Assembly (NCBI RefSeq): GCF_002741985.1
Contig: NZ_APHW01000111.1
Span: forward strand, 1 to 64,000
Source: Vibrio rotiferianus CAIM 577 = LMG 21460
GTDB taxonomy: Bacteria > Pseudomonadota > Gammaproteobacteria > Enterobacterales > Vibrionaceae
DNA length: 64,000 nt
Reading direction: 5' to 3'
The notes beneath the pieces are model-generated. The model was not told the origin of the DNA, searched no databases, and saw only the letters and a program-made list of their open reading frames with translations. This document shows positions 43,959-52,927 of the stretch, piece by piece (positions within the stretch are counted from its first letter, which is position 1; every line of letters starts with the position of its first letter). A program made the translations under genes and the position numbers.

Positions 43959-44882
43959 TTATTCAGGAAACTGACTATGGAAGCGCTCAATCAAGAAGTC
44001 CAAAAACAAACGAAGTCGCTTGGGTTGATACTGGCGGCTCAGGTAAATCACGTTCAAATCCGCGCCTGCAGAAGAGGTCGATGCGTTGAAGTTCTTCATA
44101 TAGCCATTTAACACCGTCACTAAACGCTGCTGTTTGATGTCTTCTTGTACATCGAGAATCGATTTCAACGCAATCCCCGCCCCATCTAATGCCCATTGAC
44201 GAATCACTTCACCATCATCAGAAAAACGCTTCGGTACGACAGTAACAACGTTGTGCTGCTCTTCATCTTGAAAGTGCCATGTTTTCAACTCTTCATTGCT
44301 GCGAACCATGGCTAGACAATCGTGCTGAGCTAAATCTTGTGGCGTGATCGGCGTGCCTTTCTTTGCCAAATACTGAGGAGAAGCGCAAAGCACTCGGCGA
44401 CTGGACGCCAGTTTGCGAGAGATAAGGTTGCTGTCGGCTAGCTCCCCATATCGGATAACGATGTCCAAACCGGACTCCGCCAAGTTGGATAAGTTGTCGT
44501 TCAAATACAGATAAGGGATCACATCGGGATAGAGCTGACTAAATTCCGACAGTATTGGCGAAATGTATTGCTTACCAATATCACGAGGAGCCGAGATTTT
44601 AAGTGTGCCGCGCACTTCTTTGGTGCCAGTTTGGAGTAAGTTCTCCGTCTCTTTAACGCTGTCGATGATTTCCAAGCATGCCTGATGGTACATAGCACCA
44701 GAGTCCGTCAGTGAAATATGCCTTGTACTGCGATTAAGTAATTTCACCCCATAACGGTCTTCCAACGACTGCAATCTTGCCGTTACTGTTGCTGGCGATA
44801 AACCGAGCTCTCTACCAGCCGCCGCCAGCCCTTGGTTCTTCACTATGCTGACAAACAGCGTCATATCCGAAAACTTGTCCAC
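43959..44882 (-). CDS. LysR-family regulator of the SDR-MFS-Grx-OYE operon
   Basis: 307-aa LysR regulator. The GTG at 44882 was chosen as start because AGGAGG lies four bases upstream and VDKFSDMTLFVSIVKNQGLAAAGRELGLSP is the normal N-terminus; an ATG at 44909 lacks such a site. Helix-turn-helix at about residues 18-38, effector domain from GTLKISAPRDIGKQYISPIL. It diverges from the SDR operon at 45004 across 120 bp. LysR-OYE/SDR pairings often respond to electrophiles or quinones, so this is the probable regulator of that operon. Confidence 0.88.
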   Translation of the reverse strand: MDKFSDMTLFVSIVKNQGLAAAGRELGLSPATVTARLQSLEDRYGVKLLNRSTRHISLTDSGAMYHQACLEIIDSVKETENLLQTGTKEVRGTLKISAPRDIGKQYISPILSEFSQLYPDVIPYLYLNDNLSNLAESGLDIVIRYGELADSNLISRKLASSRRVLCASPQYLAKKGTPITPQDLAQHDCLAMVRSNEELKTWHFQDEEQHNVVTVVPKRFSDDGEVIRQWALDGAGIALKSILDVQEDIKQQRLVTVLNGYMKNFNASTSSAGADLNVIYLSRQYQPKRLRLFLDFLIERFHSQFPE

Positions 44883-45003
44883 ATCCCCTCCTGAAACCTC
44901 ATTATTCATCTGAGCTGAATAATCAATTCAAATATTACCCAATTATCAAATTTCTTCCAATCAATATACTGGCTCCAACAAAACAAGATTGGAGAAACAA
45001 ATC

Positions 45004-45672
45004 ATGAAAACAGAAAAAACTGTTTACGTCGTACTAGGTGGTACATCAGGTATTGGTGCTGAACTTAGCCAACAACTTGCAAGCGACAATGCGGTTGTCC
45101 ACGTAGCAAGCCGCAAAACAGGGTTAGACATCAGCGATGAGCAGTCGGTTTACCACTACTTCGAAACCATTGGTGCTTTTGACCACCTGATCGTCACAGC
45201 AGGTTCTTATGCTCCGGCAGGCAAAGTGATGGACGTGGAAGTTTCCCAAGCAAAATACGCTTTTGATACCAAGTTTTGGGGCGCAATCAATGCGGCGAAA
45301 CATGGCGCACGCTACATCAAGAAAGGCGGCTCAATCACGCTAACATCTGGCATGTTATCGCGCAAAGTTGTTGCTAACACCTACGTCAAAACTGCCATCA
45401 ACGCGGCCATTGAAGCGACCACAAAAGTACTGGCGAAAGAATTAGCTCCTATCCGAGTGAATGCAGTCAGCCCAGGTTTGACTAGAACTGAGGCATATCA
45501 AGGCATGAGCGAAGACGACAGAAAAGCCATGTTCAAACGCACACAAAATAGCCTGCCCGTAGGCAAAGTAGGCGAAGCCGGTGACGTTGCAAAAGCTTAC
45601 TTACTTCTGATTGAAAACAGCTACATGACCGGCGCCGTGATTGATGTTGATGGTGGCGCACTGCTTGGCTAA
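45004..45672 (+). CDS. SDR-family protein with unusual active site
   Basis: 222-aa short-chain dehydrogenase/reductase with LGGTSGIGAELSQQL cofactor loop (residues ~10-24) and C-terminal VSPGLTRTEAY. The canonical Tyr-x3-Lys is not present: the expected position reads TYVKTAINA, with Lys at +2 and Ala at +4. NNAG is also replaced (VTAGSYAP). The enzyme may be catalytically altered or non-catalytic. ATG 45004 was chosen (TTGGAGA 9-15 bases upstream). First gene of a four-gene operon. Confidence 0.82.
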   Translation: MKTEKTVYVVLGGTSGIGAELSQQLASDNAVVHVASRKTGLDISDEQSVYHYFETIGAFDHLIVTAGSYAPAGKVMDVEVSQAKYAFDTKFWGAINAAKHGARYIKKGGSITLTSGMLSRKVVANTYVKTAINAAIEATTKVLAKELAPIRVNAVSPGLTRTEAYQGMSEDDRKAMFKRTQNSLPVGKVGEAGDVAKAYLLLIENSYMTGAVIDVDGGALLG

Positions 45673-45772
45673 CAACACCCGCTTAGCTAACCGCAAATAA
45701 AAACAAGGTGCCAGAGCAATAAAAAAGCATGGCACTAATGGGTTCAAACGAAATAAAAAAAGAGACTCCCCC

Positions 45773-46960
45773 ATGAATAAAGAAAAAATGCCGCTGCAGG
45801 TATGGATCCTAACGCTTGCAGCTTTTGCCATCGGTACCGCGGAATTTGTTATTGCAGGAATCCTTCCTCAAGTCGCCAACTCTTTGTCCATTACGGAAGG
45901 GCAAGCGGGTTACCTAATCAGTGCCTACGCGCTTGCCATTGTGTTTGGCGGCCCGCTACTTACGATTTACTTAGCACGCTTTAACAAGAAAGCCGTACTG
46001 GCTGGGCTAATGGTGCTGTTTATTCTCGGCAACGTAATGTCCGCTTTCGCACCGAACTACTTTGTGTTGATGGTCAGCCGAGTGATCACGGGCTTGGTTC
46101 AAGGTCCTTTCTACGGTATCGGTGCTGTGGTGGCGACCAATTTGGTTTCAGAAAAAATGGCAGGCCGTGCGGTCGGACAGATGTTCGCAGGCCTAACACT
46201 GGCTAACGTTTTAGGTGTGCCTGGCGGTACTTGGATTGGCTTGCAATTCGGCTGGCACACCACTTTCCTAACTGTTGCCGCTTTTGGTTTAGTGGCTCTG
46301 TTCTTCATCACTTCAGTGATCAAATCGACTGGTCATGGCGAAGCAAAAGATGTCAAAGCGCAATTGGCTGCGTTCAAAAACCCAATGCTACTTATCAGCC
46401 TTGCGATCACCGTATTTGCTTGGTCGGGGTTTATGACTTTGTATGGCTACATCGCCCCTATCGCCATGCACATCACTGGCTTTGGTGAAAGTGCCGTGAC
46501 TTGGATTTTGGTTATCGTTGGTGTCGGTCTGATTGTCGGCAACACCATGGGTGGTCGTTCATCAGATAAAAACCTACAAAAAGCGTCCATGTTCTGGGCT
46601 ATCGCGATGATTGTATCACTGGTACTGGTCGGCCTAACTGTCGACAGCAAAGTTCTGTTTATTGCCACCGCCTTTGTATTTGGTATTGCGTCATTCGCTA
46701 ACGTGCCAGCAATGCAGCTTCGAGTAATGAACCACGGTGGTGAAGGTCAGGAATTAGCAGCGACGGCAAACATCTCTGCGTTCAACTTAGCCAATGCCTT
46801 TGGCGGTTTCTTAGGCGGCATGGTGCTCGATAGCCAAATGGGCGCAGGCATGATCCCTTACGCAGCCATCATTGTTCCACTGATTGGTTTGCTATTCATC
46901 GCCAAGGCGAATCGCAAAGAAAGCAAACAAACCGACTTAGCACCAAGCTTCAACAACTAA
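45773..46960 (+). CDS. MFS transporter, AraJ/DHA1-like
   Basis: 395-aa major facilitator superfamily efflux protein with twelve predicted membrane helices. The first helix carries AAFAIGTAEFVIAGILPQVA, characteristic of the AraJ/YdhP/YdeA (DHA1) group, and GRAVGQMFAGLTLANVLGVPGGTWIG contains the motif C-like glycine pattern of drug:H+ antiporters. Second in the operon, between the SDR and Grx2-like genes. A hairpin with no T run (about 45708-45735) precedes it. Likely exports the compound, or product, that the operon handles. Confidence 0.88.
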   Translation: MNKEKMPLQVWILTLAAFAIGTAEFVIAGILPQVANSLSITEGQAGYLISAYALAIVFGGPLLTIYLARFNKKAVLAGLMVLFILGNVMSAFAPNYFVLMVSRVITGLVQGPFYGIGAVVATNLVSEKMAGRAVGQMFAGLTLANVLGVPGGTWIGLQFGWHTTFLTVAAFGLVALFFITSVIKSTGHGEAKDVKAQLAAFKNPMLLISLAITVFAWSGFMTLYGYIAPIAMHITGFGESAVTWILVIVGVGLIVGNTMGGRSSDKNLQKASMFWAIAMIVSLVLVGLTVDSKVLFIATAFVFGIASFANVPAMQLRVMNHGGEGQELAATANISAFNLANAFGGFLGGMVLDSQMGAGMIPYAAIIVPLIGLLFIAKANRKESKQTDLAPSFNN

Positions 46961-46973
46961 TTTCATCCCTACT

Positions 46974-47014
46974 GGTAGCCCTGACTTAACGCCTCCCGAA
47001 CAAGCGGGGCTACC
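46974..47014 (+). other. Intercistronic hairpin MFS/grxB
   Basis: Perfect 8-bp stem GGTAGCCC/GGGCTACC spaced by 25 bases, without a T run, between the MFS stop and the Grx2-like gene. It may stabilise or process the operon mRNA. Confidence 0.45.
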
Positions 47015-47039
47015 CAATACGAATCGATAGGAAAACACT

Positions 47040-47669
47040 ATGAAACTCTACATTTACGAACATTGCCCATTCAGTGCTCGCGTCCGCTATGTTGCTGGCA
47101 TGCTGAATATCCAACTCGACGTCATCAATATTGCTTATGACGACGACAAAACCACAACAGACCTGATTGGAACCAAACAAGTACCACTTCTTATCAAAGA
47201 CAATGGTGAAGTGATGGCAGAAAGCCTAGATATCATCGCTTACTTCCTTGAATTGGCAGCATCAAGCGAAACAAACCAACCATCTCAACAAGCGCTGGAT
47301 TGGCAAAAAATTGCGTTTCTTCCACTGCAAAAAGTGGGTTACCCACGTTGGTCAAACATGGATTTACCAGAGTTTGCCACTCAGTCTGCACAGCTCGCTT
47401 GGCGCGCGAAAAAGGAAACTGAAGCACTCAATTTTGACGCACTTCTGCAACACACACCAAACATTGCCAAAGAGGTAGAAGTGCTCATCGAACGTGCGAA
47501 AAGCGTGTTGAATCTCAATTCCTACCAGCATGTGACTTTGGTAGACGAAGCGATCTTATTTTCTATTTTGCGTGGGTTCTTCAGTGCCGCGGAAATCCAA
47601 TGGGACAACACCGTGAAAGATTGGATGGAATCGGTAAGCAACAAAACCCAAGTACCACTACTTAAGTAA
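47040..47669 (+). CDS. grxB: Glutaredoxin 2-like GST-fold protein, monothiol
   Basis: 209-aa GrxB-type protein: N-terminal glutaredoxin domain (MKLYIYEHCPFSARVRYVAGM), TVPL-like QVPLLIKDNGEVMAESLDIIAYF glutathione-contact segment, and C-terminal helical GST-like domain. The active site is CPFS (Cys9), so the second cysteine of E. coli Grx2 (CPYC) is missing and only monothiol chemistry is possible. AGGAAAA precedes the ATG. Third gene of the SDR-MFS-Grx-OYE operon, 10 bp before the OYE gene. Confidence 0.82.
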   Translation: MKLYIYEHCPFSARVRYVAGMLNIQLDVINIAYDDDKTTTDLIGTKQVPLLIKDNGEVMAESLDIIAYFLELAASSETNQPSQQALDWQKIAFLPLQKVGYPRWSNMDLPEFATQSAQLAWRAKKETEALNFDALLQHTPNIAKEVEVLIERAKSVLNLNSYQHVTLVDEAILFSILRGFFSAAEIQWDNTVKDWMESVSNKTQVPLLK

Positions 47670-47679
47670 GGAACCGATC

Positions 47680-48771
47680 ATGAGTAAGCTATTTGAACCA
47701 GCACAGCTGAAACAACTAACTCTGCAAAACCGCGTAGCCATGGCTCCAATGACCCGAGCGCGCACCAGCCAACCGGGAAACATTCCAAACCAAATGATGG
47801 CTACTTATTACAAGCAGCGTGCTACCGCAGGCTTAATCATCTCTGAAGCCACCCAGATCTCAGACGATTCGCAGGGTTACTCATTCACACCAGGCGTCTA
47901 CACTGATGAGCAAGTGGCAGGCTGGAAAACCGTCACTCAAGCAGCAAAAGAGCAAGGCGCAGCGATGTTTTGTCAGTTATGGCACGTTGGTCGCGTATCA
48001 CACCCAACATTCCAAAAAGGCGAACAGCCTATTGCTCCATCGGCACTAAAGCCAGTAGAAACCCAAGTGTGGATTGCCGACCAACAAGGCAATGGCAACA
48101 TGGTCGATTGTGTAGAGCCCCGAGCCATGACTCAAGCCGATATTGACCGCGTTGTGAGTGATTTTGCCTATGCCGCGAAACGTGCGATTGAAGCAGGCTT
48201 CAATGGAGTAGAAATCCACGGCGGTAATGGCTACCTGATTGACCAGTTCCTGCGTACCAATTCAAACCACAGAACCGATAATTACGGCGGCACTCGCGAA
48301 AACCGACTTCGCTTTTTGTTAGAAGTGGTCGATGCAGTGAGCGAAGCCATTGGTGCCAACAAAGTGGGAGTACGACTCGCACCTTTCATCACTTTCAAGG
48401 ACATGAACTGCCCAGACATTGTGCCAACCATCCTTGATGCATCGAAACAACTTCAAGCTCGTGATATTGCGTACTTGCACCTGTCTGAAGCGGATTGGGA
48501 CGACGCACCAGTGATTCCAGAAAGCTTCCGCATCGAACTGCGCGAATACTTCACCAACACGATTATCGTCGCGGGCAGTTACACCCAAGAGCGTGCTGAT
48601 GAGGTACTTGAGAAAGGTTATGCGGATTTAGTCGCGTTTGGACGCCCGTTTGTGTCTAACCCAGATTTGGTGGCGCGCTTACAGCACCAACAACCTCTGG
48701 CAGAACTGGATGGCTCAACACTCTTTGGTGGTAATGAACACGGCTATACAGATTACCCAGCGCTTGGTTGA
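47680..48771 (+). CDS. nemA: Old yellow enzyme family oxidoreductase
   Basis: 363-aa FMN-dependent ene-reductase of the NemA/OYE class, which reduces activated C=C bonds and nitro compounds with NADPH. Visible: opening RVAMAPMTRARTS (FMN contact), QLWHVGRVSH, the substrate-binding His/Asn pair in EIHGGNGYLIDQFLRTNSN followed by HRTDNYGGTRENR, and C-terminal GYADLVAFGRPFVSNPDL. The length equals NemA. AAGGA precedes the ATG. Last gene of the operon. The name is by similarity; several OYE paralogues occur in vibrios. Confidence 0.87.
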   Translation: MSKLFEPAQLKQLTLQNRVAMAPMTRARTSQPGNIPNQMMATYYKQRATAGLIISEATQISDDSQGYSFTPGVYTDEQVAGWKTVTQAAKEQGAAMFCQLWHVGRVSHPTFQKGEQPIAPSALKPVETQVWIADQQGNGNMVDCVEPRAMTQADIDRVVSDFAYAAKRAIEAGFNGVEIHGGNGYLIDQFLRTNSNHRTDNYGGTRENRLRFLLEVVDAVSEAIGANKVGVRLAPFITFKDMNCPDIVPTILDASKQLQARDIAYLHLSEADWDDAPVIPESFRIELREYFTNTIIVAGSYTQERADEVLEKGYADLVAFGRPFVSNPDLVARLQHQQPLAELDGSTLFGGNEHGYTDYPALG

Positions 48772-48934
48772 GAGGCTTTACCTGCTTGTGATAGCGATTC
48801 ATAGCGTGCCGTATTTCTCAGATTAATCAGTTGCTGCCCCATAAAAGGAAAAGCGCAACACAGCTCAACGTTTTCTTAAGTTTGAATATAATAAACTGGC
48901 TGCATATTCAGAATGCAAATTTAGGAGAACGCTC

Positions 48935-49138
48935 GTGTCTGATGAAACTACAAAACAAGAAGTGACTGTTGTTGATATTAAGATGCCATTTATGTCGATG
49001 GTGATCTTTATGGTTAAGTTCGCTATCGCTTCAATCCCAGCGATGATCATCCTAGGTATTATTTTTAGTATTCTAGGAGCCCTGTTCGGGGGATGTTCCA
49101 CGGTATGGGCCACATGTAACCGACTAACCCACAAATAA
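48935..49138 (+). CDS. Small single-span membrane protein
   Basis: 67-aa protein from GTG 48935, supported by TAGGAGA six bases upstream and a dedicated terminator. Charged N-terminus (SDETTKQEVTVVDIK), long hydrophobic stretch (about 18-50: MVIFMVKFAIASIPAMIILGIIFSILG split by Lys), then two cysteines and a polar C-terminus. Predicted to be an inner-membrane peptide with one or two spans. Unknown function. Confidence 0.7.
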   Translation: MSDETTKQEVTVVDIKMPFMSMVIFMVKFAIASIPAMIILGIIFSILGALFGGCSTVWATCNRLTHK

Positions 49139-49177
49139 AAACACTCTCCATGTTTTACTCATGGAGAGTGTTTCTTT
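49138..49177. terminator. Bidirectional terminator
   Basis: Stem AACACTCTCCATG/CATGGAGAGTGTT followed by TCTTTTT, between the small membrane protein gene and the convergent glutathione synthetase. Confidence 0.88.
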
Positions 49178-50620
49178 TTAATCCACCAGCACTAAAGAAT
49201 CTAAGATGCCTTTACCACTGTGGATGCCACCTTCATTTTCACTGGCTGGTTTACTGCGAATCAAATAGCCCGCATAACCTTCGAATTGCGTTACAGGTTC
49301 ACCTTGATAGTGCGCCGTGAATAAACCAATTTCACTCACAAGGTCCGTCACCACGCTCAGCTGTGCATCACGCACTGCAATCGTCGGTATTTCTCTTTCA
49401 TGAGGATACAAACGCTGCATCAAGGCCCAAGCACTGTATTGCTCTTGCGGTAGTCGACTCAGCTGTTTCGCTATATCGTCACCAAAGATACAGTGACCAC
49501 CGCCCTCACCTTGGTTTTTCAATACCCATTCGTCTTTGTTACCAGAAGCAGCAAACCATTTAATCGTGTCAATGTTAATCGGCTTCATCTCTGCCAATAC
49601 ACTTTTGACTAACTCGGATTCTGCAAGATTGAGCCCCCAGCGCTGATACTCACTTGCTGGCATAATTGTTAACAACATTTGCATCGATTTGCTAGTCGCC
49701 AACTGTTGAGCGATGGTCGCATTCATCGCCACGTAGTGCTTTTCCATGAACAAACGAGTCTGGCTCAAGGTGTGGCAACAGATTGGTTCATTTAGCTCTG
49801 GCGAGAAGTAGTCTATATATTGATAACCAGCACGTAAGTACACAACGTCAAGACCACCGATGTTTTCTAGCAAAAGGCGTTGTTCGTCACCGCTCGATAG
49901 CTGTGAACTTAACTGCTCAAAGGTACGCCTTACCGTGCGAACGCCAAGCTTCTGCAATTCCACTTCGAGCAAGTGTTGGTCATACACGTTGTCTTCGTTT
50001 TTCTGCACCACCATCAGAAACGTCGGTGCGCCTTCTTCATTAAAATGCGCTTTGACTTTTCTCGCGGCAGTGGCAATGCCAAGCGCAAGTTGCTGCATGC
50101 CTTGGTTATCGGCTGGTGTTGCCGTTTTATCTTCCAACCATTGTTGATAGATGCTGCCCCATTGTGAGCTTAAGAATTGATGTAGCTCTGTTGCTCGCTG
50201 ACCAAAAGGCGCCATCCCAGCCGCAATGCCATTAAACTCGATGACTTTCGCACCGTGTTGACGATCATCCATAAAGTCGGTTCGCATTAACAGCAGCGGT
50301 TGGCGTGCTGCTTCATGGTGAACCTCTTTATGCAGTTCCAATAAACGCTCAAAGAAAGTATCGGCTTTGCCTAGCTCGGCTAGGGAGGTTTGCAGGAATT
50401 CATAATCCTCAGACACATGACTGATCAGCTTGGCGATCAACGGCGTCACTTTCTTCAAATGTGCGAACACATCACGCTCTATCGTCATTGGCGCAAAGCT
50501 AAAAGGACAGTGTCTTGCGGTGTTATCTGCTTGACGAAATGCCACGCCGTGCATGATTGCCCACTCACAAGCTTCTTCAATCACTTGTTGTGGGATGGTT
50601 TGTTTGTCTGAGGTACTCAT
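49178..50620 (-). CDS. Glutathione synthetase, eukaryotic type
   Basis: 480-aa ATP-grasp ligase joining gamma-glutamylcysteine and glycine. The sequence follows the eukaryotic (GSS) family, not bacterial GshB: DFMDDRQHGAKVIEFNGIAAGM (substrate/metal binding, near 130), AGYQYIDYFSPE, and the Gly-rich lid KNQGEGGGHCIFGDDI with the C-terminal GIHSGKGILDSL. The usual lid is KPQREGGGNNIYG, so two residues differ. The ATG at 50620 was chosen (MSTSDKQTIPQQV); an in-frame extension to 50722 is Lys/Arg-rich and not family-like. Monocistronic. A standard gshB is expected elsewhere, making this a likely acquired second enzyme. Confidence 0.85.
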   Translation of the reverse strand: MSTSDKQTIPQQVIEEACEWAIMHGVAFRQADNTARHCPFSFAPMTIERDVFAHLKKVTPLIAKLISHVSEDYEFLQTSLAELGKADTFFERLLELHKEVHHEAARQPLLLMRTDFMDDRQHGAKVIEFNGIAAGMAPFGQRATELHQFLSSQWGSIYQQWLEDKTATPADNQGMQQLALGIATAARKVKAHFNEEGAPTFLMVVQKNEDNVYDQHLLEVELQKLGVRTVRRTFEQLSSQLSSGDEQRLLLENIGGLDVVYLRAGYQYIDYFSPELNEPICCHTLSQTRLFMEKHYVAMNATIAQQLATSKSMQMLLTIMPASEYQRWGLNLAESELVKSVLAEMKPINIDTIKWFAASGNKDEWVLKNQGEGGGHCIFGDDIAKQLSRLPQEQYSAWALMQRLYPHEREIPTIAVRDAQLSVVTDLVSEIGLFTAHYQGEPVTQFEGYAGYLIRSKPASENEGGIHSGKGILDSLVLVD

Positions 50621-50750
50621 GGTTTTTGCTTCAAAAATTTTTCGCCTAATGTACTTAAGACGCTGGAAGTTGCAATAAGACGCACACTTTCTCGATTTAT
50701 TTTTCGTTTTTTTGCTCAACAAAGCGCCGAGTCATATCCCGCCGTATGCT

Positions 50751-51017
50751 TATACTCAAGTAACCTCGAGGTGCTTGGTTCAGCGAGAATGACTTGGTTT
50801 GAAGGCGAGGCAACAATTTGAAGATCTAGTGATTCTAAATCAATAATTGTTAACGAAGCATACTAACCAAGACAACTCGCCCTTCGGGAGCGTGTCACTG
50901 AAGCAATTTCTTCGTCAAACAACTTGGAAAGAGCTAACTATTCCGCTTCGTTGTTTTCCTCGAACTTGAATCAGTGACAACGCTCTGAATCCTGCACCTT
51001 GAAGTCACTTGAGTATA
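50751..51017. repeat. MITE-like Vibrio intergenic repeat with terminal inverted repeats
   Basis: 267-bp non-coding element. Its ends are 24-bp imperfect inverted repeats: TATACTCAAGTAACCTCGAG... (50751-50774) against the reverse complement of 50994-51017. Inside are TCTAGTGATTCTAA (about 50825-50838) and CCCTTCGGG (50880-50888), as in the element at 1-257. No open frame. Interpreted as a non-autonomous repeat; the mobilising enzyme is unknown. Confidence 0.75.
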
Positions 51018-51082
51018 TCCCTCTTTCTTTGCGGCGGATGACTGGTTAAAATGCACAAAATTGCGCACTAACTGGATAGATC

Positions 51083-51604
51083 ATGGCAAAACTTACCCTT
51101 CAAGAGCAGATGCTTAAAGCAGGCTTGGTTAACGAGAAAAAACTGAAGAAAGCGAAAAAAGGCTCTAAAAAATCACGCGTTCAAGCTCGCGAAGTAAAAG
51201 CGGCGGTTGAAGAGAACAAACGTCAGCAGTTAGAGCGTGACAAGCAATTGAGCGAGCAACAAAACGCAGAGCGCTTGAACAAAGAAATCAAAGCACAAAT
51301 CAACCAACTGATTGAAATGAACAAGGTTAATTTGAAAGATGGCGACATCAAATACAACTTCACACACGGTACACTTGTGAAATCTCTGTACGTTGAGTCA
51401 GAGATCCGCGAACAGCTGATCAAAGGCATCTTGGCAATCGCGATTGTTGGTGAAAGCTACGTTGTTATCCCGCGTGGTGTAGCAAACAAGATTGCTCAAC
51501 GTGATGAATCAGTGATCATCGAACAGAAAGAACCAGAAGCGGACATCCCTGCAGAAGATGACCCGTACGCAGATTTCGTCGTACCAGACGATCTGATGTG
51601 GTAA
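51083..51604 (+). CDS. yaiL: DUF2058 family nucleoprotein (YaiL-like)
   Basis: 173-aa DUF2058 protein. It opens with the conserved MAKLTLQEQMLKAGLVNEKKLKKAKKG, then a Lys/Arg/Gln-rich coiled coil (about 30-80), and a C-terminal beta domain (YNFTHGTLVKSLYV, YVVIPRGVANKIAQRD). E. coli YaiL is described as a nucleoprotein/polynucleotide-associated protein. The acidic C-terminus (EDDPYADFVVPDDLMW) is typical. Cytoplasmic, monocistronic. Confidence 0.88.
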   Translation: MAKLTLQEQMLKAGLVNEKKLKKAKKGSKKSRVQAREVKAAVEENKRQQLERDKQLSEQQNAERLNKEIKAQINQLIEMNKVNLKDGDIKYNFTHGTLVKSLYVESEIREQLIKGILAIAIVGESYVVIPRGVANKIAQRDESVIIEQKEPEADIPAEDDPYADFVVPDDLMW

Positions 51605-51627
51605 GAGTACCTCAATTTATAATAAGA

Positions 51628-51657
51628 AAGGCCGCTGTCTAAGCGGCCTTTTTTCTT
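51628..51657 (+). terminator. Terminator of DUF2058 gene
   Basis: Stem AAGGCCGCT/AGCGGCCTT with 5-base loop and a T run. Confidence 0.9.
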
Positions 51658-51690
51658 CCCAAGATGAATGTAAATCTAAAAACAGTGTCT

Positions 51691-52176
51691 TTACTGCTCT
51701 TCAATATCAGCATGAAGTTGCTTAATTCTTGCTTGAAGCCTTGGTGCTAAATTCTGCATCATAGTTTGGCTTAAAATCATCGACTCTTGGGTCACTTGAG
51801 GCATCTTCTTCAAAATACTCTGACCTTCGTCCGTTTGATAGAAAGCAAGCATCGCTGAAATCTCAGCTTCAGTGAACTGTCTCATGTAGACATCCATTGT
51901 CATAGGCTTAAGTTTAGCCCAACTCACTTCCTCTCTAAGCATCTGGTTAACATCTTGGTAGTACTGCTCAATGATGGCTTGCTTCGACTCTGAGACGTTG
52001 AGCTCTTTGGAGGCTTGAATAGTGACCTCATTCACCTGGGCATGAATTGTTTCAACAATCGCATCCATGTCCATAATCTCTAGCAGTTCACTGAGTTTTT
52101 CTAGTTTGGTTTCTTCTGAAGCCATTACATGTAACGGCAACACAAGCAACATAGCTAATACCAACTTCCTCATCAC
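51691..52176 (-). CDS. DUF2059 periplasmic protein
   Basis: 161-aa exported protein: signal peptide to about residue 19 (MRKLVLAMLLVLPLHVMA), then a helical DUF2059 domain with MTMDVYMRQFTEAEISAMLAFYQTDEGQSILKKMPQ (about 95-130), the family's most conserved stretch. Function unknown; predicted soluble in the periplasm. Monocistronic. Confidence 0.82.
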   Translation of the reverse strand: MMRKLVLAMLLVLPLHVMASEETKLEKLSELLEIMDMDAIVETIHAQVNEVTIQASKELNVSESKQAIIEQYYQDVNQMLREEVSWAKLKPMTMDVYMRQFTEAEISAMLAFYQTDEGQSILKKMPQVTQESMILSQTMMQNLAPRLQARIKQLHADIEEQ

Positions 52177-52356
52177 TCTATCTCATCCTCTAAAGCTATT
52201 GATATTTCTAAAATATTCACATAATTGCTTAAACAGGTATGACTTTATAAGTTCGTGAGCAACAATGCACTACTGCTGATCACAATAACGGATTTCCTCA
52301 CTAATTAAGCCAAGATAAATGACTACCAGCACCGTAAACGTGTTCAATGTGCTCTT

Positions 52357-52749
52357 TCAAAGCATCTCTGCCTCAAAGCGCGCCGTTCGCGCTTGCGCGA
52401 TGGTACAGTTTGTTTCTGACATCAACTCTGCCAAAGTAATATTTGGGTTTTCTGATACCAATCTAACGAGCTTGGCTTCCAAAGGTTCGAGCTTATCGCT
52501 GTGTTTGGTGAGACCAACTTCTATTTTGCTGATCATAAATCGCATCGGCTCAGCTTCTTCGGCCCTAATGTAATCGAGAAACGCTTTCAAATCCAAAGCC
52601 TCACCAGTAATTTGCCAATTACGTGAACGTCGGATGCGCTTCAGTTCGCACTTCTTTTCCACCGCAATTGCTTTAGCCCGCTTAGCATTATCACCACCAA
52701 TTCGGTGTATTAAAGATGGTAGAGGGATGGATAGATTACGACTATTCAT
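52357..52749 (-). CDS. RRF_GI-like (ribosome recycling factor family) protein
   Basis: 130-aa basic protein with SIPLPSLIHRIGGDNAKRAKAIA at the N-terminus and ELKRIRRSRNWQITGEA. I recognise it, with moderate certainty, as the Vibrio family annotated as ribosome recycling factor family (PF12614), found mainly in accessory regions; it is not the RRF fold of frr. The C-terminal half (LVRLVSENPNITLAELMSETNCTIAQARTARFE) looks like a helix-turn-helix. A real role in ribosome recycling is unproven. Monocistronic. Confidence 0.65.
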   Translation of the reverse strand: MNSRNLSIPLPSLIHRIGGDNAKRAKAIAVEKKCELKRIRRSRNWQITGEALDLKAFLDYIRAEEAEPMRFMISKIEVGLTKHSDKLEPLEAKLVRLVSENPNITLAELMSETNCTIAQARTARFEAEML

Positions 52750-52927
52750 TTTATGGAGTTCAACGCTTCGAAAACAACGTTAATAGTACTTTCAATGTTA
52801 AATTAGTCCAACGTTAGAAATGTCAATTACATTAGCAAGTGATTCGAGCCGAGAATCTTTTAAGCTTTGTTGAAAAATACGCTAGCAAAAACAAATATGG
52901 TGATTATTTTCTAATAAAGCGTGGCGT

